Positions 8,648-16,408 of a stretch of DNA of 46,089 nt are shown one piece after another. Position 1 is the stretch's first letter. Every line of letters begins with the position of its first letter. Under the pieces are notes generated by a model. It was not told the DNA's origin, did no database searches, and was given only the letters and a program-made list of their open reading frames with translations. The stretch is taken from assembly GCA_036734545.1 (NCBI GenBank), contig DAIMYJ010000015.1, positions 1 to 46,089 on the forward strand, read 5' to 3'. Position numbers and translations under genes: made by a program. Source of the stretch: UBA7236 sp036734545 (GTDB lineage Bacteria; Bacteroidota; Bacteroidia; Chitinophagales; BACL12).

Positions 8648-8995
8648 ATGAAAGACTTGAACTATAGCAACCGCTTTCAGCCGAAGTATCATGTAAAGAA
8701 GAATGATACTGTGGTAGTGATCGCCGGCGATGACAAAGGCAAAAAAGGCCGTGTTATCGAAGTGAACTATTCCAAGAGCCGCGTAATGGTGGAAGGTGTG
8801 AACATCGTATCCAAGCACACCCGTCCTACGCAGCAGTACCCGAACGGCGGTATCATTAAAAAAGAAGCGCCTATCCACATCAGCAACGTGATGCCCGTAG
8901 ATCCGAAGACCGGAAAAGGGGTGCGCGTGAGCCGTAAAGCGGATAATGGCCAATCAGTGAGGTATTCAAAAAAATCAGGAGAAATCATTAAATAA
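8648..8995 (+). CDS. rplX: 50S ribosomal protein L24
   Basis: L24 is one of the two assembly-initiator proteins of the 50S subunit. The 115-residue product has the KOW motif region KNDTVVVIAGDDKGKKGRVI near residues 18-37, then VMVEGVNIVSKHTRP and GGIIKKEAPIHISNVMPVDP. The N-terminus carries about ten residues before the usual start, seen often in Bacteroidota. Its stop shares a base with the rplE start (TAATG), which points to coupled translation. Confidence 0.97.
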   Translation: MKDLNYSNRFQPKYHVKKNDTVVVIAGDDKGKKGRVIEVNYSKSRVMVEGVNIVSKHTRPTQQYPNGGIIKKEAPIHISNVMPVDPKTGKGVRVSRKADNGQSVRYSKKSGEIIK

Positions 8996-9549
8996 TGGAA
9001 ACCAGGACCCCACGTCTGAAGAAACTGTACCATGATGAGGTGGTAAAGGGCTTACAGGAAAAGTTCCAGTATAAAAGCCCTATGCAGGTGCCTAAGCTGT
9101 TGAAGATCGCGATCAACCAGGGATTGGGTGCTGCCACTCAAGACAAGAAAGTGGTAGATATAGCACTCGATGAGCTGACCCGCATCACCGGACAGAAAGC
9201 TGTTCCCACGATCTCGAAGAAGGCGATCTCCAACTTCAAACTGCGTGAGAATATGCCCATCGGAGCCCGCGTAACACTGCGAGGAGACAATATGTATGAG
9301 TTCCTCGACAGGTTCATCTCTGTAGCGTTGCCGCGTGTGCGCGACTTCAAAGGAGTGAACAACAAGAGCTTCGACGGCCGCGGAAACTACTCCATCGGTA
9401 TCAACGAACAGATCATCTTCCCGGAGATCGACATCGATAAGATCACGAAGATCACCGGTATGGATATCACTTTCGTGACCAACGCGTCTACCGATGCAGA
9501 AGCTTATGAATTATTAAAAGGATTGGGAATGCCCTTCCGCAAATCATAA
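8995..9549 (+). CDS. rplE: 50S ribosomal protein L5
   Basis: L5 binds 5S rRNA with L18 and L25-type proteins and contacts S13 and P-site tRNA. The 184-residue product contains LKIAINQGLGAATQDKKVVD, KAISNFKLRENMPIGARVTL near residues 77-96, and FKGVNNKSFDGRGNYSIGI near residues 116-134, all standard L5 blocks. It overlaps the rplX stop by one base and precedes rpsN by 9 nt. Confidence 0.98.
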   Translation: METRTPRLKKLYHDEVVKGLQEKFQYKSPMQVPKLLKIAINQGLGAATQDKKVVDIALDELTRITGQKAVPTISKKAISNFKLRENMPIGARVTLRGDNMYEFLDRFISVALPRVRDFKGVNNKSFDGRGNYSIGINEQIIFPEIDIDKITKITGMDITFVTNASTDAEAYELLKGLGMPFRKS

Positions 9550-9558
9550 TAACAACGC

Positions 9559-9828
9559 ATGTCCAAGAAATCAGTAATAGCCAGAAACACGAAGCGTCAG
9601 CAAATGATCGAAAAATATGCTGAGCGCCGCAAGCAACTGAAAGCTGAAGGAAAGTGGGATGAACTCGACAAGCTTCCCCGCAACGCCTCTCCGGTGCGCT
9701 ACCGCAACAGGTGCAAACTCACCGGTCGTCCGCGCGGATATGTAAGCGACCTCGGTATTTCCAGGATCAAACTGCGCGATCTCGCCCTGTATGGCAAGAT
9801 CCCGGGCATGACTAAAGCAAGTTGGTAA
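9559..9828 (+). CDS. rpsN: 30S ribosomal protein S14 (zinc-free long form)
   Basis: S14 is needed for the final assembly of the 30S head. The 89-residue product is the long form, with NRCKLTGRPRGY near residues 51-62 and LYGKIPGMTKASW at the C-terminus. It has only one cysteine there, so the CxxC-x12-CxxC zinc ribbon of the short form is absent. It lies 9 nt after rplE and 31 nt before rpsH, one of the wider gaps in the run. Confidence 0.97.
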   Translation: MSKKSVIARNTKRQQMIEKYAERRKQLKAEGKWDELDKLPRNASPVRYRNRCKLTGRPRGYVSDLGISRIKLRDLALYGKIPGMTKASW

Positions 9829-9859
9829 AATAAAAGATATCAGTTAAACGAATCGACAG

Positions 9860-10261
9860 ATGAAAGTAACAGATCCCATAGCGGATTTTCTGACCAGGAT
9901 CAGAAATGCTCAGAAGGCCAACCACAGGATCGTGGAGATACCGGCTTCACAAATGAAGAAGCGTCTCACCGAGATCCTGTATGAGAACGGGTTCATCTAT
10001 AAGTACAAGTTCGAGACCGAAGGTCCTCAGGGAACCATCAAGATCGCACTGAAGTACGATCCCGTAACCAAGGCACCGGCCATCAAAGGCATCACCCGTA
10101 TTAGTACGCCCGGCCTGCGCAGGTATACCGGTGTAGATACCCTGCCCCGCGTGTTGAGCGGACTGGGTATGGCTATCCTGTCTACCTCCAAAGGTGTAAT
10201 GACCGAAAAGGAAGCTAAGCGCCAGAACGTTGGCGGCGAAGTGCTGTGTTATGTGTATTAA
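9860..10261 (+). CDS. rpsH: 30S ribosomal protein S8
   Basis: S8 binds the central domain of 16S rRNA and in E. coli also represses the spc operon. The 133-residue product starts with DPIADFLTRIRNAQKANH and ends with the S8 signature STSKGVMTEKEAKRQNVGGE near residues 108-127. The extreme C-terminus LCYVY is typical. Upstream gap is 31 nt, downstream gap to rplF 22 nt. Confidence 0.98.
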   Translation: MKVTDPIADFLTRIRNAQKANHRIVEIPASQMKKRLTEILYENGFIYKYKFETEGPQGTIKIALKYDPVTKAPAIKGITRISTPGLRRYTGVDTLPRVLSGLGMAILSTSKGVMTEKEAKRQNVGGEVLCYVY

Positions 10262-10283
10262 TTAAAACTGAAAGCAGATCACA

Positions 10284-10838
10284 ATGTCACGAATAGGAAA
10301 GTTACCGATCCCGATGCCCGCAGGTGTTTCACTGAGCGTAGCTGGGAACAACGTGGTAACAGTTAAAGGCAAACGCGGTGAGTTGACCCTGAAGGTTGAC
10401 CCGGATATCACCGTGAAAATGGAGGATAACACCATTAAGCTGGAGCGTCCTTCAGAGCAGAAACGTCACCGCGCCATGCACGGTCTTTACCGCGCATTGA
10501 TCGCGAATATGGTAAAAGGCGTTTCTGATGGTTTCAAGAAAGAACTCGAACTCGTGGGTGTGGGTTACAGAGCCTCCAACCAGGGTCAGATCCTCGAACT
10601 CGCGGTGGGTTACTCTCACCCGATCATGATGATGATCCCGAAAGAAGTGAAGCTGAGCACAGTGAGCGAAAAAGGTAAGAACCCGACGATCATCCTCGAA
10701 AGCAATGACAACCAGTTACTGGGTGCCATCGCAGCGAAGATCCGCTCCTTCCGCAAGCCGGAACCATACAAAGGAAAAGGTATTAAGTACGTAGATGAAA
10801 CATTGCGTCGTAAGGCAGGTAAAACTGCCGGCAAATAA
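10284..10838 (+). CDS. rplF: 50S ribosomal protein L6
   Basis: L6 sits near the factor-binding site and the sarcin-ricin loop. The 184-residue product starts MSRIGKLPIPMPAGVSL and carries the duplicated fold of L6, with the C-terminal signature RKPEPYKGKGIKYVDETLRR near residues 152-171. Length is normal. It is spaced 22 nt after rpsH and 13 nt before rplR. Confidence 0.98.
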   Translation: MSRIGKLPIPMPAGVSLSVAGNNVVTVKGKRGELTLKVDPDITVKMEDNTIKLERPSEQKRHRAMHGLYRALIANMVKGVSDGFKKELELVGVGYRASNQGQILELAVGYSHPIMMMIPKEVKLSTVSEKGKNPTIILESNDNQLLGAIAAKIRSFRKPEPYKGKGIKYVDETLRRKAGKTAGK

Positions 10839-10851
10839 ACGGTAAAAAACT

Positions 10852-11208
10852 ATGTTAGCTAAAAAAGCCATCAGAAGACAAAAAATCCGCTATCGTATCC
10901 GCAAAAAGATCGCAGGTACGGCCGAGCGTCCGCGCCTGGCGGTATACAGGAGCAACAAGGAGATCTACGCACAGTTGATCGATGATGTTGCAGGCCACAC
11001 GGTATGTGCGGCTTCTACCGCCGACAAGCAAGGCAAATCCCTCACCGGCACCAAGACTGAAAAGTCCAGGGCAGTGGGTAAGATGATCGCTGAGCAGGCT
11101 ATTGCTAAAGGGATCACATCCGTAGCATTCGACCGCGGTGGCAATTTGTATCACGGACGCGTGAAGGCCCTTGCAGAAGGTGCTCGCGAAGGAGGTCTTC
11201 AATTCTAA
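10852..11208 (+). CDS. rplR: 50S ribosomal protein L18
   Basis: L18 binds 5S rRNA in the central protuberance with L5. The 118-residue product has a basic N-terminus, KKAIRRQKIRYRIRKKIAGT, then RPRLAVYRSNKEIYAQLIDD near residues 27-46, and ends FDRGGNLYHGRVKALAEGAR followed by EGGLQF, a standard L18 C-terminus. It lies between rplF (13 nt) and rpsE (15 nt). Confidence 0.98.
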   Translation: MLAKKAIRRQKIRYRIRKKIAGTAERPRLAVYRSNKEIYAQLIDDVAGHTVCAASTADKQGKSLTGTKTEKSRAVGKMIAEQAIAKGITSVAFDRGGNLYHGRVKALAEGAREGGLQF

Positions 11209-11223
11209 AACCGGAACAACGTT

Positions 11224-11745
11224 ATGGCAGTAAATAAAGATTTGCAAAGAGTCAGGACGAGCGAGCTCGAACTGAAAGAAAAGATCGTTGGCATTCAGCG
11301 TGTTGCCAAAGTGACCAAGGGTGGTCGTACCTTCAGCTTCTCTGCACTGGTTGTAGTGGGCGATGGAAACGGTATCGTAGGACACGGATTGGGTAAGGCA
11401 CGCGAGGTGACCGAGGCCATTCAGAAAGGTATCGATGATGCCAAGAAGAACCTCATTAAAGTGCCTGTGCACAACGGAACCATTCCGCATGAGCAGCATG
11501 GTAAGTTTGGTGCCGGTAAGGTGATGATCAAGCCTGCCGCACATGGTACCGGTGTTATCGCCGGTGGCGCCATGCGCGCAGTGCTGGAAAGCGCCGGTGT
11601 TACCGACGTATTGGCCAAGTCATTGGGCTCTTCCAACCCACACAACGTGGTGAAGGCAACCCTCGATGCACTTGCCCACCTGCGCAACCCGCTCACCATT
11701 TCTCAGCAGCGTAATGTTTCTGTGAAAAAAGTATTCAATAGTTAA
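11224..11745 (+). CDS. rpsE: 30S ribosomal protein S5
   Basis: S5 lies at the mRNA entry site and influences accuracy; spectinomycin-resistance changes map to its N-terminal loop. The 173-residue product has the double-stranded-RNA-binding-like N-terminal domain with KVTKGGRTFSFSALVVVGDG near residues 36-55 and GHGLGKAREVTEAIQKGIDD directly after. GVTDVLAKSLGSSNPHNVVK marks the C-terminal half. The loop looks unaltered. It precedes rpmD by 19 nt. Confidence 0.98.
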   Translation: MAVNKDLQRVRTSELELKEKIVGIQRVAKVTKGGRTFSFSALVVVGDGNGIVGHGLGKAREVTEAIQKGIDDAKKNLIKVPVHNGTIPHEQHGKFGAGKVMIKPAAHGTGVIAGGAMRAVLESAGVTDVLAKSLGSSNPHNVVKATLDALAHLRNPLTISQQRNVSVKKVFNS

Positions 11746-11764
11746 TCGTGTAAGCGCAATTATT

Positions 11765-11944
11765 ATGGCGAAGATCAGGATAACATCAGTAAAGAGCACG
11801 ACCGACAGGCCCAAGAACCAGAAGGCCACCATGAAAGCGCTCGGTCTGCGTAGAATGAATCAGTCTGTGGAAGTGGAAGCCACTCCGCAAATACTGGGCA
11901 TGGTAAAGACAGTTCAGCATTTGATCAAAGTAGAAAACATCTGA
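11765..11944 (+). CDS. rpmD: 50S ribosomal protein L30
   Basis: A 59-residue open frame lies exactly where rpmD belongs, between rpsE and rplO. Translation by hand gives MAKIRITSVKSTTDRPKNQK at the start, then ATMKALGLRRMNQSVEVEAT, and the C-terminal part GMVKTVQHLIKVENI, the typical L30 pattern of KxTLxALGLRRxNxxV followed by GMxxxVxHLxxVE. It starts 19 nt after rpsE and its TGA is one base before the rplO ATG. It is easily missed because of its small size. Confidence 0.96.
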   Translation: MAKIRITSVKSTTDRPKNQKATMKALGLRRMNQSVEVEATPQILGMVKTVQHLIKVENI

Positions 11945-11945
11945 T

Positions 11946-12398
11946 ATGGAACTATCAAACTTAAAGCCGGCTGCCGGTTCAGTGAAGAAGCGTCATCGCG
12001 TTGGCCGCGGACAGGGTTCCGGCTGGGGCGAGACCGCCGGACGTGGTTTCAAAGGTGCCGGCTCACGTTCCGGTAACTCCACCAAGCGTGGCCATGAAGG
12101 TGGCCAGATGCCGCTGCAGCGCCGTTTGCCGAAGCGCGGTTTCAACAATAAGAATTTCCAAACGAAGTATACCACGTTGAACCTCGATCAGATCCAGGAG
12201 ATGGTTGATAAATATGAGATCACCAAACTGGATATGGATATGCTGGTTGCTAACAGGATCATCAAAGGTGATGAGAAACTGAAAGTGCTCGGAAGAGGTG
12301 AGTTGAAAGCGAAAGTGGAAATCTGGGCCCATGCCTGCAGCGAAACTGCCAAGAAAGGTATTGAAGCTGCCGGTGGTACCATTACTATGATCGGATAA
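11946..12398 (+). CDS. rplO: 50S ribosomal protein L15
   Basis: L15 is a late-assembly 50S protein that threads through domain II of 23S rRNA. The 150-residue product has the glycine-rich N-terminal extension VGRGQGSGWGETAGRGFKGA near residues 19-38, GHEGGQMPLQRRLPKRGF near residues 49-66, and the C-terminal signature region ending GIEAAGGTITMIG. It is one base after rpmD and three before secY. Confidence 0.97.
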   Translation: MELSNLKPAAGSVKKRHRVGRGQGSGWGETAGRGFKGAGSRSGNSTKRGHEGGQMPLQRRLPKRGFNNKNFQTKYTTLNLDQIQEMVDKYEITKLDMDMLVANRIIKGDEKLKVLGRGELKAKVEIWAHACSETAKKGIEAAGGTITMIG

Positions 12399-12401
12399 CA
12401 C

Positions 12402-13757
12402 ATGAAACAGTTCATACAGACATTAAAAAACATCTGGAGTATCGAAGACCTGCGTAAGCGCATCGTCTATACGATAGGACTGGTACTGCTGTACCGCTTC
12501 GGTTCGTATGTGATGTTGCCGGGTATCGATCCGGATATGTATAACCAGGCCGCAAATGTGAATCAGCAGAGCGGTCTGCTTGGCCTGATCAACCTCTTTG
12601 CAGGTGGTGGCTTTAGCCGCGCATCCATCTTTGCACTGGGTATCATGCCTTACATCTCTGCCTCCATCGCCATCCAGCTGCTCGCGATCGCCGTACCGTA
12701 TTTCGCGCGCCTGCAGAAGGAAGGTGAAAGCGGACGCCGCAAGATGAATCAGTATACCCGCTACCTCACCGTAGTAGTTACTGCTCTGCAGGCTTCCGGA
12801 TATTATGCGTATCTGAACAACCTCTCCAGCCAGGTGGATTTCATCGTGGCTCCGCAGGGACTGTTCTGGTTCATATGCGTGGTGATCCTCACCGCGGGAA
12901 CACTCTTCACCATGTGGATGGGTGAACGCATCACCGATAAAGGATTGGGCAATGGTATCTCACTGCTCATCATGGTGGGTATCGTAGCCGGTTTGCCGGC
13001 CGCGCTCATCAATGAGATCACCCATAGGGGTGCCGATGGCGGTGGCGGTTTCATTCCGTTCGTACTGGAGATCGCCTTCCTGATCCTCGTGATCATGGGC
13101 TGTATCCTCCTCGTGCAGGGCACCCGCCGCATTCCGGTGCAGTATGCCAAGCGCGTAGTTGGTTCTCGTCAATACGGCGGTGTGCGTCAGTATATCCCGC
13201 TGAAGATCAACGCAGCCGGTGTAATGCCGATCATCTTTGCTCAGGCGCTGATGTTCATCCCGGGTATTTTCGCACAGATCAACCCCGACTGGCAGACGTC
13301 TTCGTTCCTCGTGATGTTGAACGACTTCCAGAGCATCGGTTATAATGTCATCTATGGAACATTGATCATTCTGTTCACCTACTTCTATACAGCCATCATC
13401 ATCAATCCTACACAGATCGCTGATGACCTGAAGAAGAACGGTGGCTTCATCCCCGGCATCAAACCCGGTAAGAAGACCGCAGAATTCATTGATAACGTAT
13501 TATCCAGGATCACCCTGCCGGGATCCATCTTCCTGGCACTGGTAGCAGTTGCCCCGGTATTCAGCCGCGGTTTTGGTGTGGACCCGTCATTTGCACAGTT
13601 CTTTGGCGGAACCTCCCTGCTCATCATGGTGGGTGTGATCCTCGATACATTACAACAAGTAGAAAGTCACCTTTTGATGCGTCATTACGACGGATTGATG
13701 AAATCAGGCCGTATTAAAGGGCGTTCATCAGCACCCGTTAGCATTCAACAGGGATGA
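12402..13757 (+). CDS. secY: Preprotein translocase subunit SecY
   Basis: SecY forms the protein-conducting channel of the Sec translocon in the inner membrane, which exports every signal-peptide protein in this window before T9SS acts. The 451-residue product shows ten hydrophobic segments, the TM1 region RIVYTIGLVLLYRFGSYVML near residues 20-39, and the TM2 signature region LGIMPYISASIAIQLL near residues 79-94. RRIPVQYAKRVVG precedes the C4-C5 loops. It starts three bases after rplO and overlaps map by four bases (ATGA). Confidence 0.98.
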   Translation: MKQFIQTLKNIWSIEDLRKRIVYTIGLVLLYRFGSYVMLPGIDPDMYNQAANVNQQSGLLGLINLFAGGGFSRASIFALGIMPYISASIAIQLLAIAVPYFARLQKEGESGRRKMNQYTRYLTVVVTALQASGYYAYLNNLSSQVDFIVAPQGLFWFICVVILTAGTLFTMWMGERITDKGLGNGISLLIMVGIVAGLPAALINEITHRGADGGGGFIPFVLEIAFLILVIMGCILLVQGTRRIPVQYAKRVVGSRQYGGVRQYIPLKINAAGVMPIIFAQALMFIPGIFAQINPDWQTSSFLVMLNDFQSIGYNVIYGTLIILFTYFYTAIIINPTQIADDLKKNGGFIPGIKPGKKTAEFIDNVLSRITLPGSIFLALVAVAPVFSRGFGVDPSFAQFFGGTSLLIMVGVILDTLQQVESHLLMRHYDGLMKSGRIKGRSSAPVSIQQG

Positions 13758-14566
13758 TCTATTATAAAACACAGGATGAGATAGCACTCATCCGCAAGAG
13801 TTCTTTACTTGTTTCCGATACGCTGGCCCTGATCGCCGGTATCATTCGCCCGGGTGTGACAACCCAATGGCTTGACCAGCAGGCCGAGGCCTTTATCCGC
13901 GACAACGGCGGGAAACCGTCGTTCAAAGGATATAAAGGCTACAAGCATACGCTGTGTATCTCGGTGAATGACCAGGTGGTGCATGGCATCCCGTCCGAAA
14001 AAGAGATACGGAATGGTGATGTGGTATCAGTCGATTGCGGGGTGTTCATGAATGGGTTTCACGGCGATTCTGCCTTTACCTTTCTGGTTGGAGAGGTGAG
14101 CAGAGAGGCGGTGAACCTGGCTAAAGTGACACGCGCCAGTGTATACAAGGGTATCGAAATGGCTGTGGCGGGTAACCGCATCGGTGATGTGAGCTATGCC
14201 ATTCAGCATTATGCAGAAACCATTCATGGTTACGGTGTAGTGCGGGAGTTGGTAGGTCACGGTATCGGCAAGCAGTTGCATGAGGAGCCGGAAGTACCCA
14301 ATTTCGGATCGCGCGGAAAGGGCACGAAGATGCAGGAAGGTATGACCATCGCCATCGAACCGATGATCAACCTCGGCACTCGGAATGTGGTGCAGGAGAA
14401 TGACGGTTGGACCATCCGCACACGCGACGGCAAGATCAGCTGCCATTTTGAGCACACGGTGGCTGTGATGAAAGGAAAAGCTGATGTGTTGTCGAGTTTC
14501 GACCCGATCGATGCAGCGGCCGCAGGTAATGAACACTTATATAAAGAAACAGAAACAGTAGGTTAA
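13754..14566 (+). CDS. map: Type I methionine aminopeptidase
   Basis: This metalloenzyme removes the N-terminal methionine from nascent proteins in the cytosol. The 270-residue product shows all five metal ligands in context: two Asp in VDCGVFMNGFHGDSAF, His in ELVGHGIGKQLHEEP, Glu in TIAIEPMI, and Glu in CHFEHTVAV. The substrate-positioning His lies in DQVVHGIPS. It overlaps the secY stop by four bases and the infA start by one, a strong sign of coupled translation in a secY-map-infA block. Confidence 0.97.
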   Translation: MIYYKTQDEIALIRKSSLLVSDTLALIAGIIRPGVTTQWLDQQAEAFIRDNGGKPSFKGYKGYKHTLCISVNDQVVHGIPSEKEIRNGDVVSVDCGVFMNGFHGDSAFTFLVGEVSREAVNLAKVTRASVYKGIEMAVAGNRIGDVSYAIQHYAETIHGYGVVRELVGHGIGKQLHEEPEVPNFGSRGKGTKMQEGMTIAIEPMINLGTRNVVQENDGWTIRTRDGKISCHFEHTVAVMKGKADVLSSFDPIDAAAAGNEHLYKETETVG

Positions 14567-14784
14567 TGTCAAAACAGGGACTGATAAAGCAAGACGGAAC
14601 CATAACAGAAGCATTATCGAATGCGATGTTCAGGGTGAAGCTTGAGAATGAACATGAGATCGTAGCCCACATTTCCGGAAAAATGCGGATGAATTACATC
14701 CGGATCCTACCGGGCGACAGGGTAACGGTAGAAATGAGCCCCTACGACCTGACCAGAGGAAGAATTATTTATCGCTATAAATAA
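14566..14784 (+). CDS. infA: Translation initiation factor IF-1
   Basis: IF-1 occupies the 30S A site during initiation and supports IF-2 and IF-3. The 72-residue single OB-fold protein starts MSKQGLIKQDGTITEALSNA and contains FRVKLENEHEIVAHISGKMR and the C-terminal block MSPYDLTRGRIIYRYK, all standard. It shares one base with the map stop (TAATG) and is 8 nt upstream of rpmJ. Confidence 0.98.
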   Translation: MSKQGLIKQDGTITEALSNAMFRVKLENEHEIVAHISGKMRMNYIRILPGDRVTVEMSPYDLTRGRIIYRYK

Positions 14785-14792
14785 ACGGTATT

Positions 14793-14909
14793 ATGAAAGT
14801 TAGACCATCCATTAAGAAACGCAGCGCTGATTGTAAGATCGTGCGCCGGAAGGGGAAGCTGTACGTGATCAACAAGAAGAACCCGAAATTCAAACAACGT
14901 CAAGGTTAA
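14793..14909 (+). CDS. rpmJ: 50S ribosomal protein L36 (zinc-free form)
   Basis: A 38-residue open frame between infA and rpsM starts MKVRPSIKKRSADCKIVRRK and ends KNPKFKQRQG, a clear L36. The classical form coordinates zinc with three Cys and one His; here only Cys14 remains, the first Cys is Ser, the third is replaced by Asn and the His by Phe, so this is the C-minus type. The same form is common in Bacteroidota. The start is 8 nt after infA and the stop 24 nt before rpsM. Confidence 0.96.
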   Translation: MKVRPSIKKRSADCKIVRRKGKLYVINKKNPKFKQRQG

Positions 14910-14933
14910 TTCTAAAATTACAGAAAACAATAT

Positions 14934-15314
14934 ATGGCAAGGATTGCTGGTATTGACTTACCAAAAAACAAAAGAGGTGTTATCGGCCTCACTTACATCT
15001 ACGGTATCGGGCTGACTACCTCTAAACAGATATTGGCCGGAGCCGGTGTTGATGAAAGTAAGAAGGTAAAGGATTGGAATGATGACGAAATAAACGCCAT
15101 CCGTTCTTATATCAACAACGAACTGAAGGTGGAGGGTGCCCTGCGCTCTGACATGCAGCTGTCGATCAAGCGATTGATGGACATCGGTTGCTATCGCGGT
15201 ATCCGTCACCGTAAGGGACTTCCGGTACGCGGACAGCGCACGAAATCCAATGCCCGCACGCGCAAGGGTAAGAAGAAAACAGTTGCCAACAAGAAGAAGG
15301 CACCTAAGGGTTAA
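14934..15314 (+). CDS. rpsM: 30S ribosomal protein S13
   Basis: S13 lies in the 30S head, contacts P-site tRNA with its C-terminal tail and bridges to L5. The 126-residue product starts MARIAGIDLPKNKRGVIGLT, has the helix-two-turn-helix region TYIYGIGLTTSKQILAGAGV, and the signature GLPVRGQRTKSNARTRKGKK near residues 95-114. It starts the alpha-type block and follows rpmJ after 24 nt. Confidence 0.98.
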   Translation: MARIAGIDLPKNKRGVIGLTYIYGIGLTTSKQILAGAGVDESKKVKDWNDDEINAIRSYINNELKVEGALRSDMQLSIKRLMDIGCYRGIRHRKGLPVRGQRTKSNARTRKGKKKTVANKKKAPKG

Positions 15315-15356
15315 TAGCAATTATTCGCCGTTTCATTTCATTTATTTCCATATACA

Positions 15357-15755
15357 ATGGCTAAAACAACGTCAGCAAAAAAGACAACGAAGAAGAGAGT
15401 TGTTAAGGTGGAAGCCGAAGGACAGGCACATATCCAGGCTTCTTTCAATAACCTCATCATCACCTTCACCAACCTCAGCGGTCAAACCATCAGCTGGGCC
15501 AGCGCCGGTAAGGCAGGGTTCCGCGGTTCTAAGAAGAACACGCCCTATGCAGCTCAGGTGGCTTGTACCGATGCGGCCAAGACTGCCTATGATGCAGGCC
15601 TTCGCCGGGTGGAAGTATTTGTTAAAGGGCCGGGTTCCGGTCGCGAGTCAGCGATCCGCACCATCGTGGCCAATGGTATCGATGTAACGGTGATCCGCGA
15701 CATCACGCCCATGCCACACAACGGCTGCCGTCCGCCCAAAAAGAGGAGAGTTTAA
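15357..15755 (+). CDS. rpsK: 30S ribosomal protein S11
   Basis: S11 is in the 30S platform near the Shine-Dalgarno/anti-Shine-Dalgarno helix. The 132-residue product has a basic N-terminal tail, the block AHIQASFNNLIITFTNLSGQ near residues 23-42, and the C-terminal signature DVTVIRDITPMPHNGCRPPK near residues 109-128. The 42-nt gap before it is the longest in the ribosomal run; I see no promoter of the Bacteroidota type in it. Confidence 0.98.
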   Translation: MAKTTSAKKTTKKRVVKVEAEGQAHIQASFNNLIITFTNLSGQTISWASAGKAGFRGSKKNTPYAAQVACTDAAKTAYDAGLRRVEVFVKGPGSGRESAIRTIVANGIDVTVIRDITPMPHNGCRPPKKRRV

Positions 15756-15781
15756 TCAATCACTGAAAATCATCTAGATCA

Positions 15782-16387
15782 ATGGCAAGATATACTGGCC
15801 CAACTACCAAAAAATCCAGGTCGTTCGGCGAATCCATCTTCGGTTATGATAAGTCTTTCGAGAAGCGTAAGTACGCTCCCGGACAGCATGGACTTTCCCG
15901 TAAGAAGAAGAGTGCAAGCGAATACGGCGTTCAGCTGAAAGAGAAGCAGAAGGCTAAATATACTTATGGTTTGCTGGAGCGTCAGTTCCGCAAAACATTC
16001 GAAGCGGCTACCCGTCGTCACGGTGTAACCGGCGAAGCATTGCTGCAGTTGCTGGAAGCACGTCTCGACAATACGGTATTCCGTTTAGGCCTTGCGCCTA
16101 CCCGCAGGGGTGCCCGCCAGCTGGTGAACCACAAGCATATCGAGGTGAACGGCCACGTATGTAGCGCACCGTCTGCCACACTGCGTCCCGGTGATGTGAT
16201 CACGATCCGTGAAAAATCCAAGGATCACACCTGGATCCAGTCTGCAGCCAGCGGCCCCGGCAAGAAGTATAGCTGGCTGGAATGGAATCCGACACAACTG
16301 AAAGGTGTGTTCGTGAATTACCCTGAGCGCGACCAGATCCCGGAAAATATCCGCGAGCAGCTGATCGTCGAACTCTATTCTAAATAA
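15782..16387 (+). CDS. rpsD: 30S ribosomal protein S4
   Basis: S4 initiates 30S assembly and lies at the mRNA entry tunnel; ram mutations map here. The 201-residue product starts MARYTGPTTKKSRSFGESIF, has KYAPGQHGLSRKKKSASEYG near residues 36-55, and the S4 RNA-binding domain at LLEARLDNTVFRLGLAPTRR with VNHKHIEVNG after it. The four-cysteine N-terminal zinc knuckle of some S4 proteins is absent. In E. coli S4 represses the alpha operon; no such element can be recognised here. Confidence 0.98.
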   Translation: MARYTGPTTKKSRSFGESIFGYDKSFEKRKYAPGQHGLSRKKKSASEYGVQLKEKQKAKYTYGLLERQFRKTFEAATRRHGVTGEALLQLLEARLDNTVFRLGLAPTRRGARQLVNHKHIEVNGHVCSAPSATLRPGDVITIREKSKDHTWIQSAASGPGKKYSWLEWNPTQLKGVFVNYPERDQIPENIREQLIVELYSK

Positions 16388-16408
16388 TCGTAAAAACTAT
16401 CTGACCAT

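Noticed and set aside
15250..15687. 145-codon frame over rpsM and rpsK
   Set aside because: Arg/Lys-rich out-of-frame shadow of two certain ribosomal genes.
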